A stretch of 64,000 bases of DNA from positions 1 through 64,000 of the forward strand of contig JADFUC010000816.1 of assembly GCA_019722365.1 (NCBI GenBank), written 5' to 3'. Origin of the DNA: Lithospermum erythrorhizon. Taxonomy: Eukaryota > Streptophyta > Magnoliopsida > Boraginales > Boraginaceae. Shown here in pieces: positions 38,101 to 50,300 of the stretch. The notes below the pieces were generated by a model, which made no database searches, was not told the origin of the DNA, and saw nothing but the letters and a program-made list of their open reading frames with translations. Every line of letters starts with the position of its first letter. Within the stretch, counting starts at the first letter, position 1. The translations under genes and the position numbers were made by a program.

Positions 38101-38727
38101 GTCTTTTTTATGCAATTTATCCAACGAACAACAAATAGATTACAACAGCTGCTTTATTAATAACAGAATCCAGGTTTGCATTCAGTAACGGGTGGTATAA
38201 ATGAGACGGATGTGCTAAACATATATATAAGGGTTTATAATAAGTTAGGGTCATCCTCAATTCTCCGACCTTTTTCTCTAAAGCAGCAGTCTGATCATCG
38301 GAAGAGGCATTTCTATTGTTGTACCAGGTATTCTTTACGTCTGAGATATATTCAAGGAGGAGGTCTATGATACTTCTATAATTATGAGATAAATCTCTGG
38401 TGTTAAATATGTATGACGATTCACCAATTTTCTTAATGATATTAACAAGATTCATCATTATTCTTCGCAAATCCTCATTCTCATCTCCATAAACAGAAAG
38501 TGAATGACGTTTCACTTTGGTAGCCAACTGCCTCGAACTTCTAGCCAGATTTCTATTTGTCGAAAAAGTGTAGAGTTTGCCAAGGAATTCAAGACCTTTT
38601 TTCAGACTCTGAACATGATCCTTCAGTACGGATTCATTTTTGCAACCCTCGTAACATTTCTCAGTTATCAAGTGATACCCACATTGATAGACAATCTTTT
38701 CACAACTTCATCATACCCTGATGACAT
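35175..38727 (-). pseudogene. R1-like NLR copy 2, all domains present but broken
   Basis: Same family and orientation as copies 1 and 3. N-terminal extension in frame 38117-38671, with a plausible ATG at 38727 one frameshift upstream (MSSGYDEVV). R1-type coiled-coil region in frame 37268-37783. In NB-ARC the P-loop near 37165 is disrupted by a missing base (GMVEQGRL where GMxGAGKT is expected). GLPLSIVIIGS and CLLYIGVFP lie in frame 36460-36771. The winged-helix LHD block near 36310 is altered. LRRs follow in frame 35473-36279, and the C-terminus in 35245-35430 and a shifted tail to about 35175. At least six frameshifts argue for a pseudogene. Its 3' flank was later invaded by the 18.7-kb nested retroelement. 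Confidence 0.85.
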
Positions 38728-38887
38728 ATTTAATTAATTAGTTCAATTCTTGGGCTCAATGGAAATTCAATGACTATATTTTACTTTATCATCTTACGTT
38801 TTTCTATTTTTTTTCTAGTTAAACTATGAATAACTAATATATAATCCATAAAAACACAACATTTGCCATAAGGTTGGTTGTACTCAC

Positions 38888-39085
38888 CTCTGCCATCATT
38901 GATGTGCAGAATAAAGAGTTCAGCAGACGCCACTGGCGATTCAACATGTGTGCCCGAGTATTACCTTCCTTCAGTTCTTGTTTAGCATTACATCATTTTA
39001 TTTCATGGATGTCTTATCTTCCCTTTTTATTAAACCATTTTACGACTTCAACGAGCTTCCATCAGATGCTTCTACAATAACTACT
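38888..39085 (-). other. Putative first exon region of NLR copy 2
   Basis: On the minus strand this block ends at a strong donor (CAGAG|GTGAGTA) and shares a stretch (CTTCCCTTTTT, GACTTCAACGAGCT, ACTTCTTCTGCT on the plus strand) with the region upstream of NLR copy 3. In copy 2 the reading frame equivalent to copy 3's exon is interrupted, and the acceptor AG before the main exon is not conserved. Confidence 0.35.
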
Positions 39086-39111
39086 TCTTCTGCTCAAGTT
39101 ATATTAGTTTA

Positions 39112-39850
39112 GCTTCTTTTGGTACTCTATTAAATATGAATGTATATTTGTACTCCTTCCGTTTTTTTTATTTGTGTTCACAAAATTGCTTTTGTTTAAA
39201 AATATTTGTTATTCTAGCGTATAAAATTATTATACACATTTTAATGTCACGGCACAACTTCTTTTCTTATAAAATTATCAACAACCAATCGTATAGTTTT
39301 GAAATAAATGTCATTTCAAACAGTATCTTTTTGACTAATTTTATTTAATTAATCTATGTACCAATTTCTAGAATGATAAATAACAGCTTGAAGGTAGTAT
39401 TCATAATTAATTTATAAGTATTAAGTAGTTTTCCAAAATCATCAAGAAAAAAAGCAAGAATCAACAAAATCTAAATGAACTTACAATAACTCTGGAGGGA
39501 GCTACGCCTACACTTCCTACTTGGTAAATCATAAACCTTTTCATATCCTCAATATTGTTTATAATAGTTCTTTCTTTTAGTACTCTATTAAATATGAATG
39601 CATATAATTTATACTCTCGTTTTTAATTTGTCGTTTTAAAAAACTAAATTTTTGTTTTTAAAATATTCTTCGTTCTAGTATAGAAAATTGTAATTACGTT
39701 TACAGTATATTTTTAGAATATATTTATTCTATCAACCAATCGTCGTTTGAATAATTGTCGTTTTATATTAATGTCTTTTTCTACTATTTTTTATTTTAAT
39801 TAATACATGTATGAATTTCTAGAGCCACAAATAACAAAACGGAGGGAGTA
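39112..39850. repeat. Duplicated unit carrying two Stowaway-type MITEs
   Basis: Two units (about 39112-39400 and 39563-39850) start with TACTCTATTAAATATGAATG. Each is followed by a MITE: TACTCCTTCCG at 39151, and TACTCTCG at 39612 closing with CGGAGGGAGTA at 39850. The interiors share a GTTCTAGTATAGAAAATTGT-like block. Either one MITE and its flank were duplicated in tandem, or both inserted in like targets; the shared flank favours duplication. Confidence 0.6.
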
Positions 39851-42800
39851 CGTATTTAATAAGTACTAAGTACAAGAAACATAGGAATTCAACAAAACAA
39901 AAAAGGAGATAATAAATTGGATAACAGCAAGGGATATTGTGCCTTCAGTGTACTACAAAGACTTACTAAACAAAATTCAGAAATGAAAGATAAACTTAGA
40001 GTTGAACTTGAGGTGAAAAAATTTATTCCAGCAATTGATCAAAGACACGCATTTTAATTATACATTTTAACCGAAAATAAGTATCACTTCTTCGAGTCGT
40101 ACTAATGAATGGTGTTGTGTGACTTGTTAGAGAGCTTTGAATAATGGGAATTGATTTAAGATGTTTTCTCACCAACCCGACATAAATGGTTTATAAATTG
40201 CTCTGGGTTGGGATGGTTTGGAGTTTGGACAGTTTGGGTGTTTGACCGGGAAATTTGTTGTTGTATTAATATTAATATGGTATTAGTTGGTGTTAAGATC
40301 ATTCAACGAGAATTACGATTGATTGGACGGTTGTCATCATTTGGTCCTAGTGCCACAAATTTACCGAGATTAGGCCCATATTTAGCAATGATCATTTTGT
40401 TCATCCATGTTTTTTTAATGTACATTTGTGCAAGCATGTATTAAATTGTTTTAAATAAAAAAGTAAGTATTACATTAGCGTCGTAAAGATAATATTAATG
40501 CAGTAACGATTAATGCAGACGAATAAATAAAGAGGTCATAGTCACCTCTGATTTTGAAAAATAAATTTATACAATTAAAAATATAGAACATTATAATTTA
40601 TTATTAGTAAAACATATTCAATTTTAACCCTAAAAAGTAAAACATATTGATTTTAGCTCCTAATTTGTATATTCCTAAATACCCTTAGGTTTACTTGTTA
40701 AAATAGGTTATGGTGTAAAGCTGAAGTATTTTTAGATGGATATGGCTATTTGAAATGGTTGAAAAGTTCGGTACTCGATTTAAAAAAGTCTTTTGAGATT
40801 TAGGTGCCTCGATGAAATTAAGCTTATACAATGAAATTACTATCATCAATATCGTCGATTTTCCACCCAACGATAGAAATTCGTCGCATATGTTATCAAA
40901 GCGTAATTAAATTTTAAAAGCTAGTAATGAGAATGCAGGCACCGAAAAAGCGGCGCCTTTACGATGCAGCTACGTAAACTCTTATTTCCTTGATATTGCC
41001 CAGCTAAATTATACTTGTTGAAAGTTAAAAAATACCACAAAATAAATCTAAATTTCTATGTCAAGAATTGAATCCGGAACTTCTTGAATAGAATCTTTGA
41101 TTGAATAGCACTAGCTTATAACATATTGGTTTCAATATCATTCATTGAATGGCAAAACTGACTAAATAAATTAGGGGAGAAGCCGATCACCCAAAGTGAC
41201 GATCGTTTCAAGAAAGTTGAGTCATAAAACTCACACCACATCAATTTGGAACTATGAATTCGATTTCCTTATTCCCTAAACTCATCTTTTCAATCTTGCC
41301 TTTGAACTTTATATTTTTTCAGCTTGCTCCCTGTATTATTTTATTTTTTTTGGAATACCTTCTTATTATTTTTAAATTAAAATATAAATTTTCATATAAC
41401 ATGAAGCCAAAAAATTAATTCTTAGAATTTGTGAGGTATACTTTCAAATAATTTAATATGTGTGAAACTTTTATAATAATTAAAATATTATATAATTTTT
41501 AATTACTCTAAATTACCGAGTAATATTCTAATTATTCTAAAAGTCTCTTACATGTTAATTTATTTTAAAAAATACATTTTAGGGAATATCCCAGAAAAGA
41601 TAAATAGTACAGAGGGTAGTCGAAAAAAGATACAAAATTTAGGGAATAAAGTGAAAAAATTGCAAAGTTCGAGTGAAGTTGAAAATTAAAAGCAAATAGT
41701 TGACAAACTACCTTATCTTTTGGAAACCTCCCCCCCCCCGCGAATTATGAAAAAAGCTTGCAAATAAAAGTTATTTTCATACTTTTTAACTTTTAAATGT
41801 GGGAATAGCACTTTAATAGCACGCAAAATCATGCAGAGTCAATTAAAAATACTAGAATCACATATAATGGCTGTCAATAAAGTATTGATAGAAAAAATCA
41901 AACTTCATAACATCAAAATTACAAGTTTACATATTCCCACCAACAGTCACCCTCATAATTTCCTATTGGTGATTGGTGTCTAATGTTGAAATTACTTGTA
42001 GAATATAACTAAGCAGAGATATATGACCTTACAGCCTGCGAGTCTAATATCTCAATGTAATGCGAGCAGAACTGATAATTAAAATACCGAAAGTAAATAA
42101 CACGGATCTTTATCAGTTTACACTCAGTGCGATCTGTTCTTCTTTGCGAGAAATCAACTAGAATGAACTACTTAGCGATTGTTCACAATTATATCAAACT
42201 AAGCTTCTCCGATTGGTATGCTTTATAATCAGTATTACCGATGACAAATCACACACTAGATTTAGCTTAAAATGATATACAAATGATACTAATCAAGTGA
42301 GAACAACTCTATTGAATTTGGAACAATTGGAAGAAGTTGAAAAATTGGAATTTTGGATTAAAAGAAAGTTATGAGCCTAAACTCCGTTTATCTTCTTGAT
42401 ATCTTTTCGCCGAGACCCATTGAAATGCAGTGCCGATAGCCGGTATACCGATAACAAATAGCCTCTCCCGATGGGCTCCATGCAGACCGGCTCAATTTGT
42501 GCATCGGGAAGCCTCAGCCAGGGCCACGATCTCGATGGGAGTGCAATACTGCATCTGCATGACTTTGAAAATGCTTGACTAAACATCTAAAGTGCGGGTG
42601 GCAGGGCTGATGGATTGTGATTAGTAAAATGTTTGTGACAAGAGTCCTTAGTGAAATTGCTTGATTCAGCAATTGCGGCATCGCAATGAAGTCTATCACA
42701 ATAAATTTTTTTATACATAGAAAGTATTTTATAAATAGTTTTCTAAATTTTTATTGAAAGAGATGAAATAACTTATAGCTTAATTGATGTGATGCTCCTT

Positions 42801-43045
42801 GACAGACAAAATATAATCTTTGCATCAGATACTTATTTAGTTGTCCATACCTGTAAAAATCTTTATTAAGATTTCTTGATCGTTTACATTTTGATACCAA
42901 GCTTTTGGTTTGAACTTTTTAAAAAGCATTGGCAATGCATTGTTTTGTCTGCCGATATTCTTGCTTTCATTAGTTAATAATTTTGTCTCTTCTTGAAAAT
43001 AATAAAATAAATTAGTTCACGTAATAAAATCTTTTTAGTATATAA
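39851..43045. other. Gene-poor AT-rich DNA
   Basis: No recognisable coding region. Frames at 40208-40444 (plus), 42377-42586 and 42514-42699 (minus) match nothing known to me. A C-rich run lies near 41730. Confidence 0.45.
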
Positions 43046-45178
43046 TCAAGTAAATCTGACCAGTAAAAACAAGACATAGAAATTAGAATGTCCAAATACG
43101 AAACAAATCCAATTAACACAAAGCAAATTAGTGCAACTGGAATAGCTAGAACTTGTTTCCTTCAATTTCCACCACTGTAAAACATCCAAATCTTCCACTC
43201 GTACACAAGAGATTAGGTCTAAATGAGTCAACTCATATTTGGCCTCTTGTATCCTCATGCTATTTATCTTATATATAATGCGAGGTGGATGGCGTTATAA
43301 AGTATTTCAATTAATGTATTTTTTTGTATTTTACCCTCGGGTAATTTTTTTTTTTAATTTTCATAATAACTTATTCTAAGCCAGGTATAACCGCATAACA
43401 AGATAAATTATCCAGCAAAAGCTACTTCTTATAAATATTATATAACTACGTAAAAGCTTAGTAATTATCGCGAAAATAAAAGTTGTTGATAATCCTCTCT
43501 TTATTTTCTTCATGGTAACTTTTTCATCTTATTTCTTTTAGGTTTTTTTAAATTTTTTTTTCATTATAATTTTATTATAAAAATAATAAAATAATTTGCA
43601 CAGACAAGATTGTGCACATATAACTAATATTGATAATCCATAAACTTCCTTACATGTTCCCTAACATTTCTGGGGTCAATTGAAGGACACTCTTCTATGT
43701 TTTCAGCTTTTTCTCTAGAAGTATATTGATCCATGTAAACCTTAACTAATGCTTAATATCCTTAATCAATTGAGCCCCTTTCACACTAATACCTTCTCTC
43801 AAAATACATTTTCACTATATCTGTTCAAGAAAAACTGAACATACATGAATTTATATCTAGGATCAAATACAACGACCGAGAAACATTAAATTGTTTCTGT
43901 TAAGTCAACCCAATTATCTCATACTTTTCTAGCATGCTATCTGCCTTATTTTTCGCAACTGTGTCACTAGAACCTTGCATTTGTTTTATTGTAAGATGCA
44001 TCATAAGAAATTGTTCACAAAATAGCACAGGTGTGATAGCGTTGCTACCAGAAAATGATAATATAGAAGCATAAAATGGTTCCAGCATGTTCACAAATGC
44101 TTCAGCCTTTGCCCAATCATCCTTTGCAGGAGGCCCAATCAATACATTTCTTCTTTCTTCAAGAGCAACATCAAAATCAGAACTAGTTTCAGATTCATCA
44201 CCATAACCACCATCGAAGTAAAGTGCATAACCACTATCCTCCATTTTCATCCTATTAACTGCATTTTTATACTTAATTGCTGTTTCGGCATTAAGTATGT
44301 GGGTCCACCTTGACTCAACATCAAGACAGATATCTTCTTTACATTCCACTTTTCCAATACCACACATTCTTAGTACTTTTTAATTCTTTGAGGGCAGCCT
44401 TACGTGCCTCCGCGGCATTTCTTATTCTCTGAATTGAATAATTGCTCTTAATCCTCCACAACAATTAGATTAATTATATGAGCAGCACATCTAACATGTA
44501 AGTATTTGTTCACTATCACCTCATCCCTCCACTTACACATTTGCAAATACTCAATAGCTTCATCATTCGAAGACACATTGTCAACTGTTATGGTGAAAAC
44601 CTTATCAAAACCCCATCCAATCAAACAAGACTCAATTGTCCTCCCTATTGTTTCACCTTTATGATCCTCCACTAAACAGAAATTCAAAATTCTTTTCTGA
44701 ATCTTCCAATTATCATCCATGAAGTGTGCAACCAATATCAAATAGTTACGATCCTGAATCGAAGTCCAACAATCTGCTGTTAAAAGCAGTCTGCAATTTT
44801 TTTCAACAATCTTTCATCTCACATTTTTCTTTCTCATACAACTTAACACAGTCTACAATAACAGTATCTCTACATGGAACAGTAAATCTTGGCTCCAAAA
44901 ATTTCAATCAACTGCCTAAACCCTTGACCTTCTACCATACTGAAAGGTAATTTATCAATCATTATCATTGAAGAAGCCAAACTCCTAATTAACTCAACAT
45001 CAAGCATTTTCAGATTCTGAATCCATTTATTACAGTACCATCTGCACCTAAACTCATACATGGTCTTATGTTTTTTAACTCTAGATGAATAGTCTTTGCA
45101 CCTTGTTTCTATATGTGTCCACAAAGTGCTAGCACCATTAAGCTTAGAATCTGCATTTGGATCATAATCGATCATCAT
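43046..45178 (-). pseudogene. hAT (RICESLEEPER-like) transposase, split by a Helitron
   Basis: Cut-and-paste transposase remnant. N-terminal part in frame 44870-45178: a BED-like zinc-finger end (NGASTLWTHIETRC) followed by MIDKLPFSMVEGQGFR, a hAT hallmark. The middle frame 44448-44741 has FTITVDNVSSND and RCAAHIINLIV (the D-N-x-x-x-N and RCxAHxxNL motifs with a catalytic Asp). Frame 43900-44367 has ICLDVESRW and WAKAEAFVNMLEPFY. The C-terminal dimerisation region continues at 43630-43900 in broken frames (MDQYTSREKAE). It resumes beyond the Helitron at 43046-43260 with VEDLDVLQWWKLKE and, one frame over, VLAIPVALI. Interrupted and frameshifted, so inactive. Confidence 0.85.
43267..43627 (+). 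mobile_element. Non-autonomous Helitron inside the hAT transposase
   Basis: The left end TCTTATATATAATGCGAGG follows an A. The right end carries a hairpin (GCACAGACAAGATTGTGC), 8 bases, then CTAA, then T. This fits Helitron rules: 5' TC, 3' CTRR, insertion between A and T, hairpin about 10 bases from the end. It is 361 bp with no gene. It separates two parts of one hAT dimerisation domain, giving the order of insertion. Confidence 0.75.
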
Positions 45179-45844
45179 AACGCCATCCTCAAGTCCTTTG
45201 TAAAATCAACAACAAAGAGCTTAAATCAGGATACTGAATTAATGTCAACTTTGAAAGGAAAGGAACTCAACAATAAACGAAAAGAATTAATCATTACAAG
45301 ATTATTTATATTTTTTGAAGCAGATTTGTATAGACAGTTGGAACGAAAATACAAAGATATATGTGGTCTTTTAATTGTTAGCAGCAGCTAATTATGATGG
45401 GAAATGATATTCAACAAAAGAAAAATATAGGCTACAGAGATTAAAGAATGCAACCTCATTTTAAATGCAATGGATGAAGAAAAGATTCAGAATAGCATAC
45501 ATACACAGAATGCAATCAGTATATTTTGTAATCCTTTTCAAAAGAAAATTACATGATTTCATATATCCATAATCCCAAAGGGGTGCGATCGGACGGTTGC
45601 GGATTTTGGGGGGCAAAATCCGAGCGGATTTCGGATATTTTAAAGGAAAAAATCAGTCGATTATCCGAGCTAGGATTTTTAATAGCTTTATTGGGCGATT
45701 TTATTAGTTTTGGACCAGATTTTTTATTTATGGGCGGATTTTTTATTAGATTTGGGCCAGATTTGTTATTTATATTTTGAGCTTTCTGTTTTTGGGTTAA
45801 CTATATACAATATTTATAATAAAATAATGATAAAGCTCGAAAGT

Positions 45845-45995
45845 CCAAAATAATAACCAATAACATGAATAATAATAAGTTCAAATGTCCAAATACTGTA
45901 ATAAGTTCAAATGTCCAAATATAAGAATAATAATAAGTTAATTGTCCAAATCACAGGAATATTAATAAATTTCAAATGTCAAAATAGAAAATATC
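45845..45995. repeat. Short degenerate tandem repeat
   Basis: Imperfect units of about 25-35 bp built around AATAATAAGTTCAAATGTCC recur four to five times. Confidence 0.6.
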
Positions 45996-46057
45996 GAAAT
46001 AAATCGATATATTCAAAAACGCAATTCTCAAAGGCATCTAAATAAAATTCACCTATA

Positions 46058-46320
46058 CAAAATTAAATAAATATATTAGTATTAAATATAATAATATAAA
46101 GAAAAAAAAATACATAATTACAAGAATAATGATATAAACATGCCGTACAAATCATTATCCATGTCAATACATCCTGAGACAAGCTGCCGAGAAGGGCGAA
46201 AGTAGAATGCGGCGTCTGAAATAAAATAGATATATTAGTGTTAAATATAAAAATGTAAAAAGAAAAAAATACATAGCCATTACAAGAATCTTACGATGTA
46301 AAATTATGAACATACCATAC
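46058..46320. repeat. Direct duplication of about 100 bp inside the second hAT element
   Basis: AATATATTAGTATTAAATATAA with its AAAGAAAAAAAAATACATA tail near 46068-46118 recurs near 46224-46276 and is again followed by ACAAGAAT. Intronic or non-coding. Confidence 0.6.
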
Positions 46321-48230
46321 TGAAGTTTTTCTCGAACTTACCGACATCTTCATTGGTAGTCTTCAAATCGTCTGGGCATTCTTAGTTTTAACCAACTTTG
46401 AGCACACGAGCATTTAGGCCGTTTCGGTTCAAAACTTCCTTTCATTCAAAACTACACCTACAACGTCTTTAAATCTTTGTTCGAGGAAACTTATTGTAGA
46501 AAGCTGGAATAACTAAAATATCTCTAGCAATCTTAGACAAAGCGGAATGTCTGCGTAGAATTTATTTTTAAGCGTTACAGAATGTTCAAAGAGCTCCCGG
46601 CTTTACCATGAGGTTCGGCTCGAATATTGGGTCGATTCACATTTACTCTTCAAGGATTCCTCCATCTAATTCCATTTGAAATTGATCCATCTCTTGATTT
46701 AGTGATCTACTCTTCATTAACAACATTAAATTAGAATTTTGTTGACACTTGGATGCATATCGATCATGTATTCTCGATCTAAGACTAATTCAGGTACAGT
46801 TCACGTCAACCATCGAGTTTACCTCTTCTTCATCAACTTCCGTATTATTCTCACCATATAACTTTTGAAAGCCAGCTTCGAGAATTACTTAAACTTATAT
46901 CTAGGATCAAAGACAAATTGCGATAAGCTTTTGATTATTCCCTAACTAGCATTAATCAATACTTATCAAATTTCACTTTCATATTGTCGACCATTTTCTT
47001 CAAAACAAGATCATCACTACTTTGCGATCTTCTTATTGTCACATACATCGCAACAATTTGTCTAAAGAATATAGGAAGAGCGTGACAAAATTACAATAGA
47101 AGCCAGCCCAAAAGTAGACTTCGTAAAACAAACTTAGAAACTTGACAAATGCTTGACCTTTAGCGATCATCATTAGAGTGCGTCTAGAGGAACATTTTTG
47201 TTCTTAAGTTTTGAAATAACTACAATAACTAGCATCTTCCCTCCTGACCTATTGAAACTTTTTGATACTTAATTCTTTGTTTTAAGGCATCAAAACGTCG
47301 AATTCCATCGAGATTATCGACATAAAGAACAAACCCCTTCTTACACTCAATTTTTCAGCTGACACATTCTTGAGCATAATTTACTCCTTTGAGGAGATGA
47401 CCTCTGTTTCAATGCGCTCCCAATCTTCAAGATTGAAGTAGAGTCTCTTTGAGCGCTGCTTTAATAATGAGGTTAGTAATGACGACACATCGACATACAA
47501 GTATTTATTTATTCACAACATTCTCGCCAATTACCATGTTTCAAGTAATCCTATAGCTCCATTTATTTGAGAATTACATATCATGATTCTTGTTAGAATC
47601 TTATCATTCCCCGTTCATTCAAGCAAGTCTCGATAGCCTTCCGCATTATTTCGCCTTTATGACTTTCAATCAAAGAAAAGTTCAAGATTTTCTTAAGGTT
47701 CCAACTATCATCAATATAATGACAGTCAAAACCAAGTAACTAATGATACGAATTGAAGTCCAACCGTCGTAGTTAACAACCTCGATCTTTAAGCAACTTT
47801 TTTATTGCTATGCTTTTCCTTTTCATACAATCTAAAAGCAATCGTGACGGTATATCTACGAGTATAAACACAGGCTCAAAATAGTCACAACAAACTCCTA
47901 AATCCTTCTCCTTGACAAAACTAGTAGTAACTTCATCAACTATATGCATATTAGATAAGAATCCTAGTTTAGACATCAAGGGCTTTGATCTTTATTTTTG
48001 ACTATAATACGGGATCCAAATCAACTTTGTTTAGCACATAAATCATTAATTCACGGACGACTTTTATCTTTATGCTTAACATTGTTCTTTATTCCTTGGG
48101 AGGTGATGGACACCTTGTGATATGATTATTTAAAGATCAGTTCAATGCTATTAGTATCAATTTGCGTAAGTTTTTAAACAATGCAAACATCTTGCTAACT
48201 TTTATTCTCGATTTTCGAAGTGAAGCCACA
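46180..48230 (-). pseudogene. hAT transposase remnant, second copy
   Basis: Out-of-frame pieces follow the same plan as the 43-45 kb copy. Frame 47773-47979 has FVKEKDLGVCCDYFEP, equivalent to the FSxVEGxGF region. Near 47640-47700 the minus strand reads KKILNFSLIESHKGEI. Further fragments lie down to about 46.9 kb. The two transposases are relatives but not close copies. Its N-terminal zinc finger was not found. Confidence 0.6.
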
Positions 48231-48829
48231 AATTAGAATAAGTTCTACTTCATTCTACTGCAGGTACTAATTCAAAATTAGATCATAACATGCTTATAGG
48301 AGGAGGTTGGAAGGAGGTTTATAGTGCTTGGGGGCGTTTAAGCGGGGGGGCTTTAACTCTAGAGACATCGCTCGGTTGACTCCATCTTCTGACTCGTTGT
48401 TCGGGTGTCCCAATAATCCATGGTTTCCAACTACACTTGATATGGAATGGATCCGGATGGTTAAGCCATACCTCACAGACAATAAGTACATTCTTCCAAC
48501 TGAACAAATATAGATACAGTTGTTCACAAATTCAACCGAGAACTTAGGTAAAAACGAAAATCATTAAAGACCATCTTCCTTTAGCTGTGACTACCATAAG
48601 AATCAGCACCTATTGCGCTTTTGGGCTTGACGCAACTTACTAATACCGATCCAAGTAAGTCACACAACAGCGTTTGTAGGCGTTTGCTATTTTGTTGACA
48701 GAAATCTCAAGAACATCACTTTTCACTCTGTTAAATTAGCTATTGTAAGCTGAAATCATCATTAGACTAGTTCACATGTTACTACTTAAGATTTCTTACC
48801 TAAACTAAAGTTCATTTAATTAACCAATC

Positions 48830-49050
48830 AGTTAATAAACTAAAATTAATACAAATAATAAACAAATTAATAAACTGAAATAATAACTTAAAATTAATAA
48901 ACTGATATTAATACAAATTAATAAACAAATTGAAATAAAAACAAATTTGAAATAATAAATAAAAATAATAAGCATTTGAAATAATAACTTAAAAAGAAAT
49001 AATAAACATTTGGAAATAATAACCCAAAATTCGAAATAAACAAATTTGAC
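48830..49050. repeat. Low-complexity AATAA-rich repeat
   Basis: Repeated short strings (AATTAATAAACTGA, AATAATAACTTAAAA). A long minus-strand open frame here is a product of base composition, not a gene. Confidence 0.65.
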
Positions 49051-49370
49051 ATATGAGGGCCTTGAGTGTTGAATCGACAATCTGAAGAATGGTTTAGGGT
49101 TTTTTTCTTGTGTGAAGAAATTTGAAGGCTGGCGCACAGCAGATCGGCAAGGGGAGAATGGTTTAGGCCGATGATCGTATATTATTTTATTTAAAAAATA
49201 ATAGACCGGACCGGACGGTTAAAAATCCGGTCCGTCCGGGCAGATAACGGATCCGGTCGGTTATTAAAATCGTTAAAAAACGTTCAGTCCGGCAGGTTTT
49301 TATCAATCCGGCCGGACGGACGGATGCGGCAATCAATTTTATCCGAGTCGAGCCCGAAGCCACCCGTATG

Positions 49371-50150
49371 TGTCGATTGGACTACTTTAGCTCTATGAAT
49401 CAAATTACTCAATGAAGCATAACCATAAAGATGAGCAAGTATTCTGGACCCTTCAAAGTTGACAACTACAAAGTAATCGGGACCAGTGTCGTGACATTTT
49501 GAACCCAGGCCGAATTAAAGAAAATAAAGACCCCTTTAAATTACAATCCTTTTGTTTCTTAATATAGTAACAGATGACCATGACAGTTGGTCCATGTTCG
49601 GTGTATAATATAACATTGATATTACAAAATTCATGAATACACACATTAGAGAAGAAATGAGGAATAAGATTCAAACATCTTCTGACATAAAAGAAACCAG
49701 TGTAACACATAAAAATGAAAACGAGAAATAAATACAACAAAATTACCTGCCGGAGACGAAGACGATGAGGATGACTGAGGACCGGTAGACAAAGCTGCTG
49801 CAGAGAAAGAGAGAAGACATCAAAACTGAGGCACAAATAGATGAAGTGAAAACGGCAACTCAGTGATAATAAGAGATAAGAATGGGAAGAGAGAAACATG
49901 CGTTTGTTTATATGTTAATATTTTTTTAGTATCACATGGTCACTCGGTGTAAATTGGTTTCAAAAAACAAAACCAAATCAATTCAACGAAATGAATATTT
50001 ACAATTCTTAGTATAATAAAATTAGGACATATAAAGACACTTTTACTTGCCTTCAGCCTGATGCCCCAAACATACATAATATCAGTTGCGATCTACAGTC
50101 AACAACACGACTCAACACCTCTTAAGACTTAGAGGCTCCCAATATAGTTG
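49371..50150. other. Intergenic DNA with an unrecognised minus-strand ORF
   Basis: A 148-codon minus frame (49453-49899) rich in Leu, Phe, Ser and Cys has no motif I know. It may be a chance frame over pyrimidine-rich DNA. No other feature seen. Confidence 0.3.
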
Positions 50151-50154
50151 TGAA

Positions 50155-50300
50155 TGGCGAATAGCGGGCTATCGCGGTAGCGTCAGCGGTGTGGCGCTAT
50201 AGTAGGTCGTGTCGCGGTGGACTCCAAGAAATGCAGCTATAGCGCCGCTATTTCCCGCTATAGCGGCATCCTTGATCGGGCGCTATTGCGGGCCCAGGAG
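50155..50300. mobile_element. GC-rich CGCTATAGCG repeat, probable hAT subterminal region
   Basis: Dense repeats of AGCGGGCTATCGCGG, GCGCTATAG, CGCCGCTATTTCCCGC and TATAGCGG, plus a TTGTGAATGGCG start, stand out against AT-rich surroundings. Such TAGCG-rich blocks mark the ends of a widespread plant hAT group. The following sequence (50301-50520) looks like the 5' untranslated region of such an element, but no transposase follows, so it is probably a truncated copy. Confidence 0.45.

Larger units (their letters stand above)
45576..49370 (-). mobile_element. Second hAT element, degraded
   Basis: The ends are GC-rich islands typical of hAT subterminal repeats: 45576-45720 (GATCGGACGG, GCGGATTTTGGG, ATCCGAGC) and 49190-49370 (CCGGACCGGACGG, CCGGTCCGTCCGG). 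The outermost bases CAAAGGGGTGCGATCGG and, in reverse complement, CATACGGGTGGCTTCGG align as imperfect terminal inverted repeats starting with CA. Transposase remnants lie between. The 8-bp flanks do not match, so the exact limits are uncertain. Confidence 0.5.

Noticed and set aside
40208..40444. 78-codon plus ORF with hydrophobic end
   Set aside because: No family match, no flanking gene signals, in gene-poor DNA.
48832..49137. 101-codon hydrophobic minus-strand ORF that looks like a membrane protein
   Set aside because: It lies on AATAA-type low-complexity DNA, and the hydrophobic residues are a by-product of base composition.
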